Below are positions 48,706 through 57,810 of a DNA stretch of 64,000 nucleotides, piece after piece; position 1 is the first letter of the stretch, and every line of letters starts with the position of its first letter. The notes under the pieces were generated by a model. The model searched no databases, was not told where the DNA came from, and worked only from the letters and a program-made list of their open reading frames with translations. This DNA comes from Rothia kristinae NBRC 15354 (GTDB lineage: Bacteria > Actinomycetota > Actinomycetes > Actinomycetales > Micrococcaceae), in contig NZ_BCSM01000003.1 in the NCBI RefSeq assembly GCF_001570865.1, forward strand, positions 1-64,000, given 5' to 3'. The position numbers and the translations under genes were made by a program.

Positions 48706-48725
48706 CCGAGCCGAAACAGGCTCGG
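48706..48725 (-). promoter_or_regulatory. small hairpin before the infB ribosome binding site
   Basis: CCGAGCC and GGCTCGG form a 7-bp stem with a 6-base loop, about ten bases upstream of the CAGGAG site of infB. A TTATAC-like element on the minus strand near 48738-48743 could be a local promoter. A regulatory role is inference. Confidence 0.3.
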
Positions 48726-48931
48726 GCCGGTCAAATCCGTATAAGGGTCTCGCGGTGCGCGGGCATCGCGAGCACGCCGTGGGCAGAGCACACTGAAGCA
48801 CTCATCGCGCGGCACTCATCGGGTTTCCATCGGTCTTCTGACTCGCTTTCCATGGGGCGGCGCCGGCAGGCGCCTCCCGTCGACATCGGCGGTGGGGTGA
48901 GCTCTCCCGCTGCCGTGCGGCCGCGCTGACC

Positions 48932-49192
48932 TCACCAGGAGGTGAGCAGCGGCGCGGGATCGACGGCGCGGCGGAACGCTCGGGCGAAGGACCTCGTCCT
49001 CTCCGCGCGCTCCAGGCACTCCCGTCGGGGGTGCAGCCACGCTCCGCGGCCGGGGGCGGACCGGGTGGGGTCCGCGACGACCTGGGGCACGGCGGCGTCG
49101 GCGGGATGGGAGAGCACCACACGGACCAGTGCGGTGCGGTCCTCGATCCGGCGGCATCCGATGCACGTGCGCTGACCGGCGGGGGAGGACAC
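48932..49192 (-). CDS. ylxR: YlxR family RNA-binding protein (DUF448)
   Basis: The 86-residue protein starts with the YlxR signature QRTCIGCRRIEDRTALVRVV and has the PGRGAWLHPRRECLERAERTRSFARAFRR region. YlxR has been linked to RNase P RNA binding and to gene regulation; its exact role here is unknown. It starts at GTG and lies between nusA and infB, the usual place. A 243-base gap separates it from infB. Confidence 0.9.
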   Translation of the reverse strand: MSSPAGQRTCIGCRRIEDRTALVRVVLSHPADAAVPQVVADPTRSAPGRGAWLHPRRECLERAERTRSFARAFRRAVDPAPLLTSW

Positions 49193-49337
49193 AGCGGTTC
49201 GACCCCTTTCGGTGCTCGGCGGGCGCGCGCGGATGCGACGGTTCGACGACCGCAGACCAGTCTAGCCCCTGCCCGGCGCGGAACCCAAGACCGAGAGGCA
49301 GGACACAGATCGTGTGAGGCGCGGTGCGACCGCGGCC

Positions 49338-50345
49338 TCAGCCGCGGGGGGACGCGGAGCGATCCGCGCCGGAGCCTGCGGCCTTGGACTGGGCGACGAT
49401 GTCGATGCGCCACCCGGTCAGCTTCGCGGCCAGCCGGGCGTTCTGCCCCTCCTTGCCGATGGCCAGGGACAGCTGGTCATCCGGCACGATCGCGCGGGCC
49501 TGGAAGCGCCCCGCGGGGTCCGTCTCCACCCGGGAGACCTTGGCCGGGCTCAGCGCGCCGGCGATGAACTGGGCCGGGTCCTCGGACCAGGTGACGATGT
49601 CGATCTTCTCGTCGTTCAGCTCGGAGGTCACCGCCCGGACTCGGGAGCCCATCTCCCCGATGCACGCGCCCTTGGCGTTGATGCCGGGTCGGGTCGCGTG
49701 CACCGCGATCTTGGTGCGGTGCCCGGCCTCGCGGGCCACGGACTTGATCTCCACCTCGCCCTGGGCGATCTCCGGGACCTCGTGCTCGAATAGGCGGCGC
49801 ACCAGATCCGGGTGGGTGCGGGACAGGGTGATGGACGGGCCCTTGAAGCCGCGGCGGGCCTCGACCACGTAGGCGCGCAGCCGGGTCCCGTGCGGGTACT
49901 TCTCCCGCGGGGACTGCTCGTGCTCGGGCAGCACGGCCTCCACGGTGCCCAGGTCCACGTGGACCATGCCCCCGCGACCGCCCTGCTGGACCTGCCCCGA
50001 GACCAGCTGGCCCTCGCGGTTGCGGAAGTCCCCGAGCACCTGCTCGTCCTCGGCCTCGCGCAGGCGCTGGAAGATCACCTGGCGGGCGGTGGCCGCGGCG
50101 ATGCGCCCGAAGTTCTTCGGGGTGTCGTCGAACTCGCCGATGCGCTGGCCGTCCTCGTCCACCTCGGGGGCCCAGATGCTCACCCGGCCGGTGGTGCGGT
50201 CCACGTGCGCGCGGGCCCCGCGGATGGCGCCGGGGTTCTTCTCGTAGGCCAGCAGCAGCGCGGATTCGATCATGGAGATCAGGGTCTCCACGGGGATCTC
50301 GCGCTCCTTCTCCAGGAGGCGAAGGTTGCTCATATCGATATCCAC
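49338..50345 (-). CDS. nusA: transcription termination/antitermination factor NusA
   Basis: NusA modulates pausing, termination and rRNA antitermination. The 335-residue protein has the N-terminal polymerase-binding domain, an S1 domain (GQLVSGQVQQGGRGGMVHVDLG, about residues 125-195) and two KH domains (GINAKGACIGEMGSRVRAV and LSLAIGKEGQNARLAAKLTGW). It lacks the acidic C-terminal repeats of E. coli NusA, as is normal in actinobacteria. I use the GTG at 50345 because GAGAGAGG precedes it and the MDIDMSNLRLLEKE start matches actinobacterial homologues. Confidence 0.97.
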   Translation of the reverse strand: MDIDMSNLRLLEKEREIPVETLISMIESALLLAYEKNPGAIRGARAHVDRTTGRVSIWAPEVDEDGQRIGEFDDTPKNFGRIAAATARQVIFQRLREAEDEQVLGDFRNREGQLVSGQVQQGGRGGMVHVDLGTVEAVLPEHEQSPREKYPHGTRLRAYVVEARRGFKGPSITLSRTHPDLVRRLFEHEVPEIAQGEVEIKSVAREAGHRTKIAVHATRPGINAKGACIGEMGSRVRAVTSELNDEKIDIVTWSEDPAQFIAGALSPAKVSRVETDPAGRFQARAIVPDDQLSLAIGKEGQNARLAAKLTGWRIDIVAQSKAAGSGADRSASPRG

Positions 50346-50405
50346 GGTCGAACCTCTCTCGCTGCTGCTCGTCTCCCACGGGCGGGACCCCGCTGATGCT
50401 GATCG

Positions 50406-50448
50406 CGCGGGCCGGTCGCCTCCGCGATCGGGAGGCGACCGGCCCGCG
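50406..50448 (-). terminator. hairpin between rimP and nusA
   Basis: A perfect 18-bp stem (50406-50423 with 50431-50448) and a 7-base loop lie 13 bases after the rimP stop. It should partly terminate, since rimP and nusA are normally co-transcribed; it may set a lower level for nusA or be an RNase target. Confidence 0.75.
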
Positions 50449-50461
50449 GTCCGGGGCCAGT

Positions 50462-51100
50462 CTACTCGGCGTCCGCCGGACCGGAGAACTCCACCTCCAC
50501 CTGGGCCTTGCGCACCGACGCCGGGTCCAGGGCTTCCTGCTCGTGATAGGACTCCGGCTGGCCCTTGCGGGTGTTCTTCCGACGCCGGATCAGGGCGCGC
50601 ACCCCGTCGGCGCCCTCCTCCACGGCATCCAGGCGGGCCAGGAACGCCTCCCCCTCCTGCGGGGTGATCCGCAGCAGGCGCCCGCGGGCCCGCTTCCAGT
50701 GGCGGGTCTGCATGAGCTTCCGGGTGGCCCCCGGGGAGGTGACCTCCAGCAGGTAGGCGGTCTCCGGCTCCTCGGGATCCGCGTCCAGCGCGGCAGAGAC
50801 CGCCTGGGAGACCTCCCCCAGGGTGTCCAGGGACACGGAGCCCTCGGCGTCCTCGGGCAGATCGACGACGACGGCGAGGGTCTGGCCGTTGCCGGCCCCG
50901 CGGGCGGTGACCTCCTCCAGTACGAGGTCGAAGGAGGCCAGCACCGGGCGGATCAGCTGCTCGATCCGCTCCAGGTCCACGGTCTCGGCCAGCCCTCGGC
51001 GCGGGTGGGCCTGCTCGGAGTAGTCGGCGTGGGCCTTCTGCCGGGCCAGCTTCCGCCGGGATCGGGACGTGGAGGACTTCTTGGCGTGGTCCTTGGACAT
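50462..51100 (-). CDS. rimP: ribosome maturation factor RimP
   Basis: RimP helps early 30S assembly. The 212-residue protein has a basic N-terminal extension (SRSRRKLARQKAHA), then the RimP core (LERIEQLIRPVLASFDLVLEEVTARG; TLGEVSQAVSAALDAD; YLLEVTSPGATRKL, the most conserved stretch) and a C-terminal Sm-like domain. The ATG follows GAAGGAG. TAGCCT at 51239-51244 is a candidate -10, giving a leader of about 130 bases that contains a pentanucleotide repeat. Confidence 0.94.
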   Translation of the reverse strand: MSKDHAKKSSTSRSRRKLARQKAHADYSEQAHPRRGLAETVDLERIEQLIRPVLASFDLVLEEVTARGAGNGQTLAVVVDLPEDAEGSVSLDTLGEVSQAVSAALDADPEEPETAYLLEVTSPGATRKLMQTRHWKRARGRLLRITPQEGEAFLARLDAVEEGADGVRALIRRRKNTRKGQPESYHEQEALDPASVRKAQVEVEFSGPADAE

Positions 51101-51203
51101 GGGCTCTCCTTCGGCACGCCCCGGCCGGTGCGGTGAGGGCGGGCGATGCTCGGTGCCGGGCGGGGCGGCGTCGCGCCTTTCCGATCCGGACGGTCTGCGC
51201 TGA

Positions 51204-51221
51204 TCTGGTCTGGTCTGGTCT
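51204..51221. repeat. TCTGG pentanucleotide repeat in the rimP leader
   Basis: Three perfect TCTGG units plus TCT lie in the intergenic region between rimP and the divergent gene at 51327. It falls just downstream of the putative rimP -10 and therefore in its leader. The tract is short, and no length variation can be judged from one sequence. Confidence 0.7.
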
Positions 51222-51326
51222 CGGGTGCTTCGGGATCCAGGCTATCGCGGGCCGGGCCGGGACCTCGTGGGATGATGGGCAGGTCCCTGCCCCGCCGCCG
51301 AAACGAACCTGCGAGGTCCCCCGCCC

Positions 51327-52295
51327 ATGCGCGCCACCGTGCCGAAGACCCTCACCCTCGTGCTCATCCTGCTCCTGGCCGGGGGCGGGCTGCTGTGGTG
51401 GCGTGTGCAGGACAACCGCCCCGCGCGCGACGCCCAGCGCCAGGCCGCCGCGGATCTGAAGAGCCTGCAGGCCCAGGTGCGCGCCTCCTCCGCGGAGGCC
51501 TCCCGGAAGGATCCGATGCTCGCGGACCTGGACGAGCAGCTGAAGGCCCTGGATGCGGGCGTCGTCGAGCAGGCCGCGGGCACGCAGCCTCAAGCGACCC
51601 CGGATCTGACGGGCCTGGCCGCCTCCTACGACGACTCCGCGGCCCGCCTGCTTAAGCTGTCCCGCAGCGAGCACGTGGACGCACAGGGCGCCGCGAGCCT
51701 CACCTCGATGGCGGTCGCCCACTGGCTCACCGCCCGCCAGCTGACCGGGCGCCTGGTGCAGGTGGGTCAGCCGGGCTCCGCGGAGTCCCGGGCCCTCGCC
51801 GAGCTGACGGGCGTGCCCGCCGTCGGCCCGCTGACGGAGGACGGCACCTGCCCCGCCGGCGACCGGGACGCGAAGGCGCCGGCCGCCCGGCTGGCGGCCG
51901 GGTGGGAGGAGGCCGTGTGGTCCGAGCAGGTCCTGCGGGCACGGGCCGGGATCACCGGGGCCTCGGAGCGGGCCGTGGAGCGGGCCGACGCCGCCCAGAC
52001 CGGACACGAGGCGCAGCTGACCCAGCTGCGCGAGTCCTTCGGATCCGACTGCGGGACCCTGCCCGCCCCGCAGGCCGGCTACCGGGTGGCCGAATCCGAG
52101 CCCGGCGCCTTCGTGACCGCCCAGAGCCGGGAGCTGGCCGGGATCGGCTACGCGATGCTGCGGGAGCAGCTGGAGGCGGACGCGGATCGCGACGCCGCCT
52201 GGACCCGGTTCGCCGTGCGCACGCTGGCGGTGGAGACCGCCCTGCAGGCCTCGGCGGACCTGGACATCCCGGCCCTGCCCGGCACCGCCGGCTAG
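51327..52295 (+). CDS. hypothetical anchored protein, possible DUF4439-like domain
   Basis: The 322-residue protein has one N-terminal membrane helix or uncleaved signal (about residues 8-24) and no lipobox Cys. The rest is helical and Ala/Glu-rich. The last 130 residues (AHWLTARQLTGRL earlier, then YAMLREQLEADADRDAAWTRFA) are reminiscent of the ferritin-like DUF4439 proteins often found beside rimP in actinobacteria, but the match is weak. Two Cys residues (in GTCPAGD and SDCGTLP) might form a disulfide. Its TAG overlaps that of the convergent permease. Confidence 0.65.
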   Translation: MRATVPKTLTLVLILLLAGGGLLWWRVQDNRPARDAQRQAAADLKSLQAQVRASSAEASRKDPMLADLDEQLKALDAGVVEQAAGTQPQATPDLTGLAASYDDSAARLLKLSRSEHVDAQGAASLTSMAVAHWLTARQLTGRLVQVGQPGSAESRALAELTGVPAVGPLTEDGTCPAGDRDAKAPAARLAAGWEEAVWSEQVLRARAGITGASERAVERADAAQTGHEAQLTQLRESFGSDCGTLPAPQAGYRVAESEPGAFVTAQSRELAGIGYAMLREQLEADADRDAAWTRFAVRTLAVETALQASADLDIPALPGTAG

Positions 52296-53170
52296 GCGGA
52301 GATCTCCCGGATCACGTCCCAGCCGGTCTTCAGGATCAGCACCGTCACCACCGCGAGGAACACCGCCCGCACGAAGCCGCTGCCGCGGGCCACTGCGCTG
52401 CGCGCCCCGAGCAGCCCGCCGAGCATGTTGCCCGCCCCCAGCAGCAGGCCCAGGCCCCACAGGATGGAGCCGTGCAGGGCGAAGAAGCAGATGGCCCCCA
52501 GGTTGGTGGCCAGGTTGGTGACCTTCGCCCGGGCGCTGGCCCGCAGGAAGTCGAAGCCGAGCAGGGTGACCATCGCGATGATGAGGAAGGAGCCCGTGCC
52601 CGGGCCCAGCAGCCCGTCGTAGGCGCCGAGCACCAGGCCGATGCCCACGGAGATCCACGCCTGTGCCGCCGCGGACCGCTCGGGGCGGGACACCCGCCCG
52701 GCCTGCGGGCGGGCCACCGTGAAGATCAGCACCCCCACCAGGGCGGCCAGGATGACCGGCTTGAACACGGCCGTGGGAAGGGCAGCGGCCAGGGAGGCCC
52801 CGCCGAAGCTTCCCGCGAAGGCCACGGCGGCCATCGGCAGGGCGGGGCGGATCCGGGCGGGGGTGCGCCGATGGAAGGTCACCGTGGACACGGCGGTCCC
52901 GCACACCGAACCGCACTTGTTCACCGCGAGCGCCTGGACCGGGGTGATGCCGGGCAGCATCAGGACCAGCGGTAGCTGGATCAGCCCTCCCCCGCCGACG
53001 ACGGCGTCGATCCAGCCCGCCGCGAAGCCGCCGAGCAGCAGCAGCGCCACCAGCCAGGGCTCCACCCCGGTCTCGGGCCACCACAGGCCCGGCGGCCAGG
53101 CCGCCAGCGCGCCGAGACCGGGCAGCGCCCCCGCGGTCAGCGGGAGTCCCAGTGCCGACGACGCGCTCAC
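52292..53170 (-). CDS. TauE/SafE-family sulfite or anion exporter-like permease
   Basis: The 292-residue protein has seven to eight membrane helices and the family repeats GGFAAGWIDAVVGGGGLIQLPLVL (first half) and LGAYDGLLGPGTGSFLIIAMV (second half), with ALAVNKCGSVCGTAVST. Relatives export sulfoacetate, sulfite or other anions, but most members are uncharacterised, so the substrate is open. It starts at GTG, 17 bases after proS. The stop codon overlaps the stop of the gene at 51327. Confidence 0.9.
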   Translation of the reverse strand: MSASSALGLPLTAGALPGLGALAAWPPGLWWPETGVEPWLVALLLLGGFAAGWIDAVVGGGGLIQLPLVLMLPGITPVQALAVNKCGSVCGTAVSTVTFHRRTPARIRPALPMAAVAFAGSFGGASLAAALPTAVFKPVILAALVGVLIFTVARPQAGRVSRPERSAAAQAWISVGIGLVLGAYDGLLGPGTGSFLIIAMVTLLGFDFLRASARAKVTNLATNLGAICFFALHGSILWGLGLLLGAGNMLGGLLGARSAVARGSGFVRAVFLAVVTVLILKTGWDVIREISA

Positions 53171-53187
53171 GGTCCCGGCCTTTCCGC

Positions 53188-54990
53188 TCAGTCCCCGCGC
53201 ACCTCGAGGGCCACGGTGCGCGCCGCGTCCTCGAGGTCGATGTCCCGGGTGGCGCCGGTGCGGCGATCCTTCAGCTCCAGCTTCCCGTCCTTGAATCCGC
53301 GTCCGATGACGAGGATGGTGGGCACGCCGAGCAGCTCGGCGTCGCCGAACTTGACCCCGGGCGAGACCTTGGGGCGGTCGTCGAACAGCACGGTGAGCCC
53401 CTGCTCCTCCAGCTCCTCGACGACCTGCTCGGCCCCGGCGAGGATCTCCTCGCCCTTGCCGGCCACGACCACGTGCACGTCCGCGGGGGCGAGGTTCCGG
53501 GGCCAGATCAGGCCCTTCTCGTCGTGGTTGGCTTCGGCGATCGCGGCCAGCGCGCGGGTGACCCCGACGCCGTAGGAGCCCATGGTCACCGTGACGAGCT
53601 TGCCGTTCGAGTCCAGGACCTTCAGCCCCAGGGCCTCGGCGTACTTGCGGCCCAGCTGGAAGATGTGGCCCATCTCGATGCCGCGCGCGGTGGACAGCGG
53701 CCCGGAGCCGTCCGGGGCGGGGTCCCCTTCGCGGACCTCGCAGGCCTCCACGACGCCGTCGGGGGTGAAGTCCCGGCCGACCACGAGGTCGAAGACGTGC
53801 TGGCCGGGCAGGTTGGCCCCGGTGATCCACGCGGAGCCCTCCACGACCCGCGGGTCCACGAAGTACGGGATGCCGGTCTCGGAGTCCTCCCCGAGCACCG
53901 CGGCGTCGGGGGCCAGGCCCGGGCCGATGTAGCCCTTGACCAGCTGGGGGTAGGCGCGCAGCTGCTCGTCCCCGGCCTGCTCGACCTCCACCTCGCCGCC
54001 GACCCCCAGGGCCGAGACGAGGGAGACCTCCAGGCGCTTCATATCCACGGCGCGGTCCCCGGGCACGCCGACGGCGACCACCCGGCGCTGCCCGTCCGGC
54101 AGGGTCACCACGACCAGCAGGTTCTTCAGGGTGTCCGCGGCACTCCAGCTGCCCTCGGCCTTCGGGTGCAGGGCGTTGGCCTGGTCCACCAGCGTCTGGA
54201 TGGTCGGGGAGTCCGGGGTGTGCTCCACGTGCGCGGCCGGGGTGCCGGAGGCATCCACCGGTTCGGGGGCCACGGTGGTCACGGCCTCCACGTTGGCCGC
54301 ATAGCCGCCGGGCGAGCGCACGAAGGTGTCCTCCCCGATCTCGGTGGGGTGCAGGAACTCCTCGGAACGGGAGCCGCCCATCGGCCCGGACTGGGCGCGC
54401 ACGATGACGATCTCCAGGCCCAGGCGCTCGAAGATCCGCTGGTAGGCGCGCCGGTGGGCGTCGTAGGCGGCGTCCAGGCCGGCGTCGTCGACGTCGAAGG
54501 AGTAGGAGTCCTTCATGATGAACTCGCGCCCGCGCAGCAGCCCGGCGCGCGGACGGGCCTCGTCGCGGTACTTGGTCTGGATCTGGTACAGCATGACCGG
54601 CAGGTCCTTGTACGAGGAGTACAGGTCCTTGACCAGGAGGGTGAACATCTCTTCGTGGGTGGGGGCCAGCAGGTAGTCCGCTCCCTTGCGGTCCTGCAGC
54701 CGGAACAGGTTCTCCCCGTACTCCTCCCAGCGCCCGGAGGCCTCGTAGGGCTCGCGGGGCAGCAGGGCCGGGAAGTGGACCTCCTGGGAGCCGATCGCGT
54801 CCATCTCCTCGCGCACCACGGCCTCGACCTTCGCCAGGACCTTCAGTCCCAGCGGCAGCCAGGAGTAGATGCCGGGGGCGGCGCGGCGGATGTAGCCGGC
54901 GCGCACGAGGAGGCGGTGGTTGGCCGCCTCGGCGTCGACGGGGTCTTCGCGCAGGGTGCGCAGGAACAGGGAGGAGAGACGCAGGGCCAA
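53188..54990 (-). CDS. proS: prolyl-tRNA synthetase
   Basis: ProRS charges tRNA-Pro. The 600-residue bacterial-type enzyme has motif 1 ([24 protein letters not shown]), motif 2 ([12 protein letters not shown]-like [11 protein letters not shown] region and [26 protein letters not shown]), the insertion editing domain with conserved Lys (about 230-390), motif 3 ([12 protein letters not shown]) and the anticodon-binding domain ([12 protein letters not shown]). It starts at TTG, and the ribosome binding site is weak. The 40-base leader carries a Met-Asn-Pro mini-ORF. Confidence 0.97.
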   Translation of the reverse strand: MALRLSSLFLRTLREDPVDAEAANHRLLVRAGYIRRAAPGIYSWLPLGLKVLAKVEAVVREEMDAIGSQEVHFPALLPREPYEASGRWEEYGENLFRLQDRKGADYLLAPTHEEMFTLLVKDLYSSYKDLPVMLYQIQTKYRDEARPRAGLLRGREFIMKDSYSFDVDDAGLDAAYDAHRRAYQRIFERLGLEIVIVRAQSGPMGGSRSEEFLHPTEIGEDTFVRSPGGYAANVEAVTTVAPEPVDASGTPAAHVEHTPDSPTIQTLVDQANALHPKAEGSWSAADTLKNLLVVVTLPDGQRRVVAVGVPGDRAVDMKRLEVSLVSALGVGGEVEVEQAGDEQLRAYPQLVKGYIGPGLAPDAAVLGEDSETGIPYFVDPRVVEGSAWITGANLPGQHVFDLVVGRDFTPDGVVEACEVREGDPAPDGSGPLSTARGIEMGHIFQLGRKYAEALGLKVLDSNGKLVTVTMGSYGVGVTRALAAIAEANHDEKGLIWPRNLAPADVHVVVAGKGEEILAGAEQVVEELEEQGLTVLFDDRPKVSPGVKFGDAELLGVPTILVIGRGFKDGKLELKDRRTGATRDIDLEDAARTVALEVRGD

Positions 54991-55013
54991 GGATGGTGTC
55001 CGTTTCTGGGCGG

Positions 55014-55042
55014 TCAGGGGTTCATCGGGCGTGTCCAGTCTA
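55014..55042 (-). promoter_or_regulatory. proS promoter with Met-Asn-Pro mini-ORF
   Basis: TAGACT (55042-55037) would start transcription near 55030. Five bases later is ATG-AAC-CCC-TGA (55025-55014), a complete three-codon open frame whose last sense codon is proline, 23 bases before the TTG start of proS. Seen directly; any control by charged tRNA-Pro is speculation. Confidence 0.4.
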
Positions 55043-55062
55043 CGGCGGGGCGCGGTGCGGCC

Positions 55063-56040
55063 TCAGAGCAGGACGGTCGCGAAGGTCCCGATCCGCTCGA
55101 AGCCGACGGCGCGGTACAGCGCGCGGGCCGGGGCGTTGTAGCTGTTCACGTACAGACTGATCGTGTCATACCGCGCGCCGATGAGGGAACAGGCCTGGCG
55201 CAGCAGCGGCTCGGATAGGCCACGCCCGCGCAGGCGCGGATCCAGCCACACCCCCTGCAGCTGGCAGACCCCCTCGTGGGCCAGGCCCACGTCGGTCTTG
55301 AACACCACCGCGCCGTCCTCGTCCAGGGCCAGGACCGTGCGCCGGTCCATGACCCCCTCGATCACGCGCTGGCGGTAGCCCTGGGGGTCCCGCTCCAGCG
55401 GGGAGTAGCCGACCTCCTCGGTGAACATGGCCACGGCCGCCGGGAAGAGGCGAGAGACGTCCTCCCCCTCGGCCCAGCGCACCGGGGAGATCCCGGCGTC
55501 GTGCAGGCGGGCCCGGTCCCGCCGGGAGCGCAGGCCCCGCCGGTCCGGGTCGGGCGGGGCCAGGGCCAGCAGCGGCTGCTCCGGGCGCACGTCGAAGGCG
55601 CGCAGGCCCCCGTCCTCGCGCAGGGCCTCCCACAGCGGCAGGACGTCGGCGGCCGGGCCGAACAGCGAGGAGATCGGCCGGCGGGTCGCGCGCACCCATG
55701 CGGCGATGGCGGGGGCGTGCTCCGGGGCCAGGCGCAGCGGCACGAGGTTGGCCCCGAACCACACGGCGCCGAGCAGCCCGGTGCCGTCCTCGGCATCGAG
55801 CACGCCGAGGAACGGGGAGGCCGTGCGCATCCCGGCCAGGCGGGAGGGCCGGGGCAGGCCGGTGCGCTCCAGGTGCTCCGAGGCGAACAGGTGGGTCACC
55901 GGATCGGCGTCGAGGATCGCGTGCAGGCCCGGGGCGTCCTCGGTGGTCAGCGGACGCACGATGGGCCCGTCCAGTCGGTGGCGCAGTCTCCGGGCGGGCC
56001 CGGCCCCGGCGCGCAGGGCGCGGCGCAGTCCGCGGCTCAC
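55063..56040 (-). CDS. DUF4081 and GNAT-domain acetyltransferase-like protein
   Basis: The 325-residue protein has a DUF4081-like N-terminal half (PIVRPLTTEDAPGLHAILDADPVTHLFASEHLE, about residues 26-150) and a GNAT C-terminal half. The acetyl-CoA loop is VWLDPRLRGRGLSEPLLRQAC near residue 260, and NAPARALYRAVGFERIGTFATVLL closes it. This pairing is conserved in actinobacteria next to rseP. The acceptor is unknown. It starts at GTG overlapping the rseP stop by four bases. Confidence 0.88.
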   Translation of the reverse strand: MSRGLRRALRAGAGPARRLRHRLDGPIVRPLTTEDAPGLHAILDADPVTHLFASEHLERTGLPRPSRLAGMRTASPFLGVLDAEDGTGLLGAVWFGANLVPLRLAPEHAPAIAAWVRATRRPISSLFGPAADVLPLWEALREDGGLRAFDVRPEQPLLALAPPDPDRRGLRSRRDRARLHDAGISPVRWAEGEDVSRLFPAAVAMFTEEVGYSPLERDPQGYRQRVIEGVMDRRTVLALDEDGAVVFKTDVGLAHEGVCQLQGVWLDPRLRGRGLSEPLLRQACSLIGARYDTISLYVNSYNAPARALYRAVGFERIGTFATVLL

Positions 56041-57422
56041 AGGGCCTTCACCGGGTCCAGCAGATCCGCGGCGATCAGCAGCACGGACATCCCGAGGAAC
56101 GCCAGGACGACGACGTAGGTCAGCGGCATCAGCCGCAGCGGGTCGAAGGGACCGGGGTCCCGCTTCCCGCGCAGCCGGGCGAGGCCGCGGCGGATCCCCT
56201 CCCACAGCGCCCCGGCCACGTGCCCGCCGTCCAGGGGCAGCAGCGTGATGAGGTTGAAGGCGAACAGGCTGAGGTTCAGGGTGCCCAGCACGGAGATCAG
56301 GGAAGCGACCTTGGCCTTGTCGGTGATCTGCTGGGCGGAGGCGACCTCACCGGCCACCCGCCCCACGCCCACCACGGACATCGGGGAGTCCGCGGGACGC
56401 TCCTGCCCGGAGAACAGGGCCACGCCCACATCCCACACCCGCACCGGCAGCTTGACGATCACCCCGGCGATGCTGGCGAAGGTCTGCCCCACCACCCCGG
56501 GCACGTCCCGGATGCTGCCGGGCTGCAGGTCCTGCACCGGGCTGACCCCGATGAACCCGACCTCCCGGGTGCGCAGGGTGCCGTCCGGGTTGCGCTGCGG
56601 GACCCCGGCGGCGTCGGTCACGGGACGCTGGGTGGCGATCGGGGTGATGCTCAGCTGCACGCGCTGCCCGTCCCGCTCCACGACCACGGGCACGGTCTTC
56701 CCGCCGTCCTCGCGGATCAGGGCGCTGACCTGATCCCAGGAGGTCACCTCCCGCCCGCCGAAGGAGATCAGCCGGTCCCCCGCGCGGATGCCCGCGGCGT
56801 GGGCGGGGGCCTGCGGGTCCGCGTCGGTGCAGGTCTGGGCCCCGGAGTCCTCGGCCTGGCTGGTGCGCACCTGCTGCACGCAGGCGCTGACCGAGCCCAC
56901 GGTGGTGGTGGGCGCGGCCGTGCCGAAGCCCACGACGACGATGCTCAGGCACACCAGGCCGATGAGCAGGTTCATGCACGGCCCGCCCAGCATGATGATG
57001 ATGCGCTTGCCGATGGGCAGGCGGTGGAACTGCCGGTCCTCGTCCCCGGGCTGGCGCTTCTCGGCCTCGACGGCGCGGGCCTCGGCGGCCATCCGCCGCA
57101 GCATCCCGCGGGGCCCGGACGGCGTCTCGGCCTCGGCATCGGCTCCGGTGTCCGCACCGGCCGGCGGATACATCCCGATCATGGAGATGTATCCGCCCAG
57201 GGGGATGGCCTTGATGCCGTACTCGGTCTCGCCGCGGCGGCGGGAGAACAGGGTCTTGCCGAAGCCGATCATGTACTGCGTGACGCGCACGCCGAAGAGC
57301 TTGGCGGGCACCAGGTGCCCGATCTCGTGCAGGGCGATGGAGGCGGCGATGCCCAGCACCATCAGCACCACACCCAGGAGGAACAGCGGCCAGGAGCCGC
57401 TGAACAGCGTCGAAAGATCCAT
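56037..57422 (-). CDS. rseP: site-2 intramembrane metalloprotease, RseP/Rip1 type
   Basis: This 461-residue membrane protease cleaves anti-sigma factors and other membrane substrates. Zinc motif HEIGH (His32, Glu33, His36) is in the first membrane helix; one PDZ domain lies at about residues 215-300 (AGIRAGDRLISFGGREV), and the NLITLLPLDGGHVAG motif supplies the third ligand, Asp, in a later helix. Two cysteine-containing stretches (SACVQQVRTS, AQTCTDAD) are in the loop before PDZ. The ATG is eight bases after TAGACT. The substrate sigma system is not in the window. Confidence 0.94.
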   Translation of the reverse strand: MDLSTLFSGSWPLFLLGVVLMVLGIAASIALHEIGHLVPAKLFGVRVTQYMIGFGKTLFSRRRGETEYGIKAIPLGGYISMIGMYPPAGADTGADAEAETPSGPRGMLRRMAAEARAVEAEKRQPGDEDRQFHRLPIGKRIIIMLGGPCMNLLIGLVCLSIVVVGFGTAAPTTTVGSVSACVQQVRTSQAEDSGAQTCTDADPQAPAHAAGIRAGDRLISFGGREVTSWDQVSALIREDGGKTVPVVVERDGQRVQLSITPIATQRPVTDAAGVPQRNPDGTLRTREVGFIGVSPVQDLQPGSIRDVPGVVGQTFASIAGVIVKLPVRVWDVGVALFSGQERPADSPMSVVGVGRVAGEVASAQQITDKAKVASLISVLGTLNLSLFAFNLITLLPLDGGHVAGALWEGIRRGLARLRGKRDPGPFDPLRLMPLTYVVVLAFLGMSVLLIAADLLDPVKAL

Positions 57423-57430
57423 GGCTTCCC

Positions 57431-57436
57431 AGTCTA
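57431..57436 (-). promoter_or_regulatory. -10 element of rseP
   Basis: TAGACT lies eight bases from the rseP ATG, with no ribosome binding site other than a weak GGGAAG, so a leaderless or near-leaderless transcript is likely. Confidence 0.5.
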
Positions 57437-57444
57437 GGCGCGCG

Positions 57445-57534
57445 GACGGGGCCCGCCGCTCCCCGCCGCCGCGCTCGGCGGGCGGGAGAGCGACGGGCCC
57501 CGTCGCTTCCGGGTTGCGCCCCGTCAGGCGGGGC
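57445..57534 (-). terminator. two hairpins after the GlsB-like gene
   Basis: A small hairpin (GCCCC/GGGGC, 57518-57534) lies ten bases after the stop. A larger element follows, with 11-bp arms GACGGGGCCCG (57445-57455) and CGGGCCCCGTC (57494-57504) closing a GC-rich loop. They separate the small stress gene from the rseP promoter. Confidence 0.6.
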
Positions 57535-57543
57535 ACTGCCGGA

Positions 57544-57810
57544 TCAGCGGGCCTTGCGCCCGGTGATCAGGCCCCAGATGAACAGCACGACCAGCGTGCC
57601 GATGATCGCGAGGATCCAGGTGCCGATGGACCAGAAGCCGTTGCCGCCCAGGCCCACGGCCTGGCCGATGAAGCCGCCCACCAGGGCGCCCACGACGCCG
57701 AGCAGCATGGTGGCGAAGAAGCCGCCGCCCTGCTGACCGGGCATGATGGCCTTGGCGATGGCGCCGGCGGCCAGGCCGAGGACGATCCATCCGAGGAATC
57801 CGAGTCCCAT
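57544..57810 (-). CDS. GlsB/YeaQ/YmgE-family membrane protein
   Basis: This 88-residue protein has three Gly-rich membrane helices (GFLGWIVLGLAAGAIAKAIMPG; FFATMLLGVVGALVGGFIGQ; WILAIIGTLVVLFIWGLI), the layout of the transglycosylase-associated or GlsB stress family. Members are induced by acid or envelope stress in other bacteria. I use the ATG at 57810, ten bases after GGAG; a GTG three codons upstream is too close to it. TAGGAT at 57901-57906 is a candidate -10; a CGGGAGCG/CGCTCCCG hairpin at 57851-57870 is in the leader. Confidence 0.88.
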   Translation of the reverse strand: MGLGFLGWIVLGLAAGAIAKAIMPGQQGGGFFATMLLGVVGALVGGFIGQAVGLGGNGFWSIGTWILAIIGTLVVLFIWGLITGRKAR

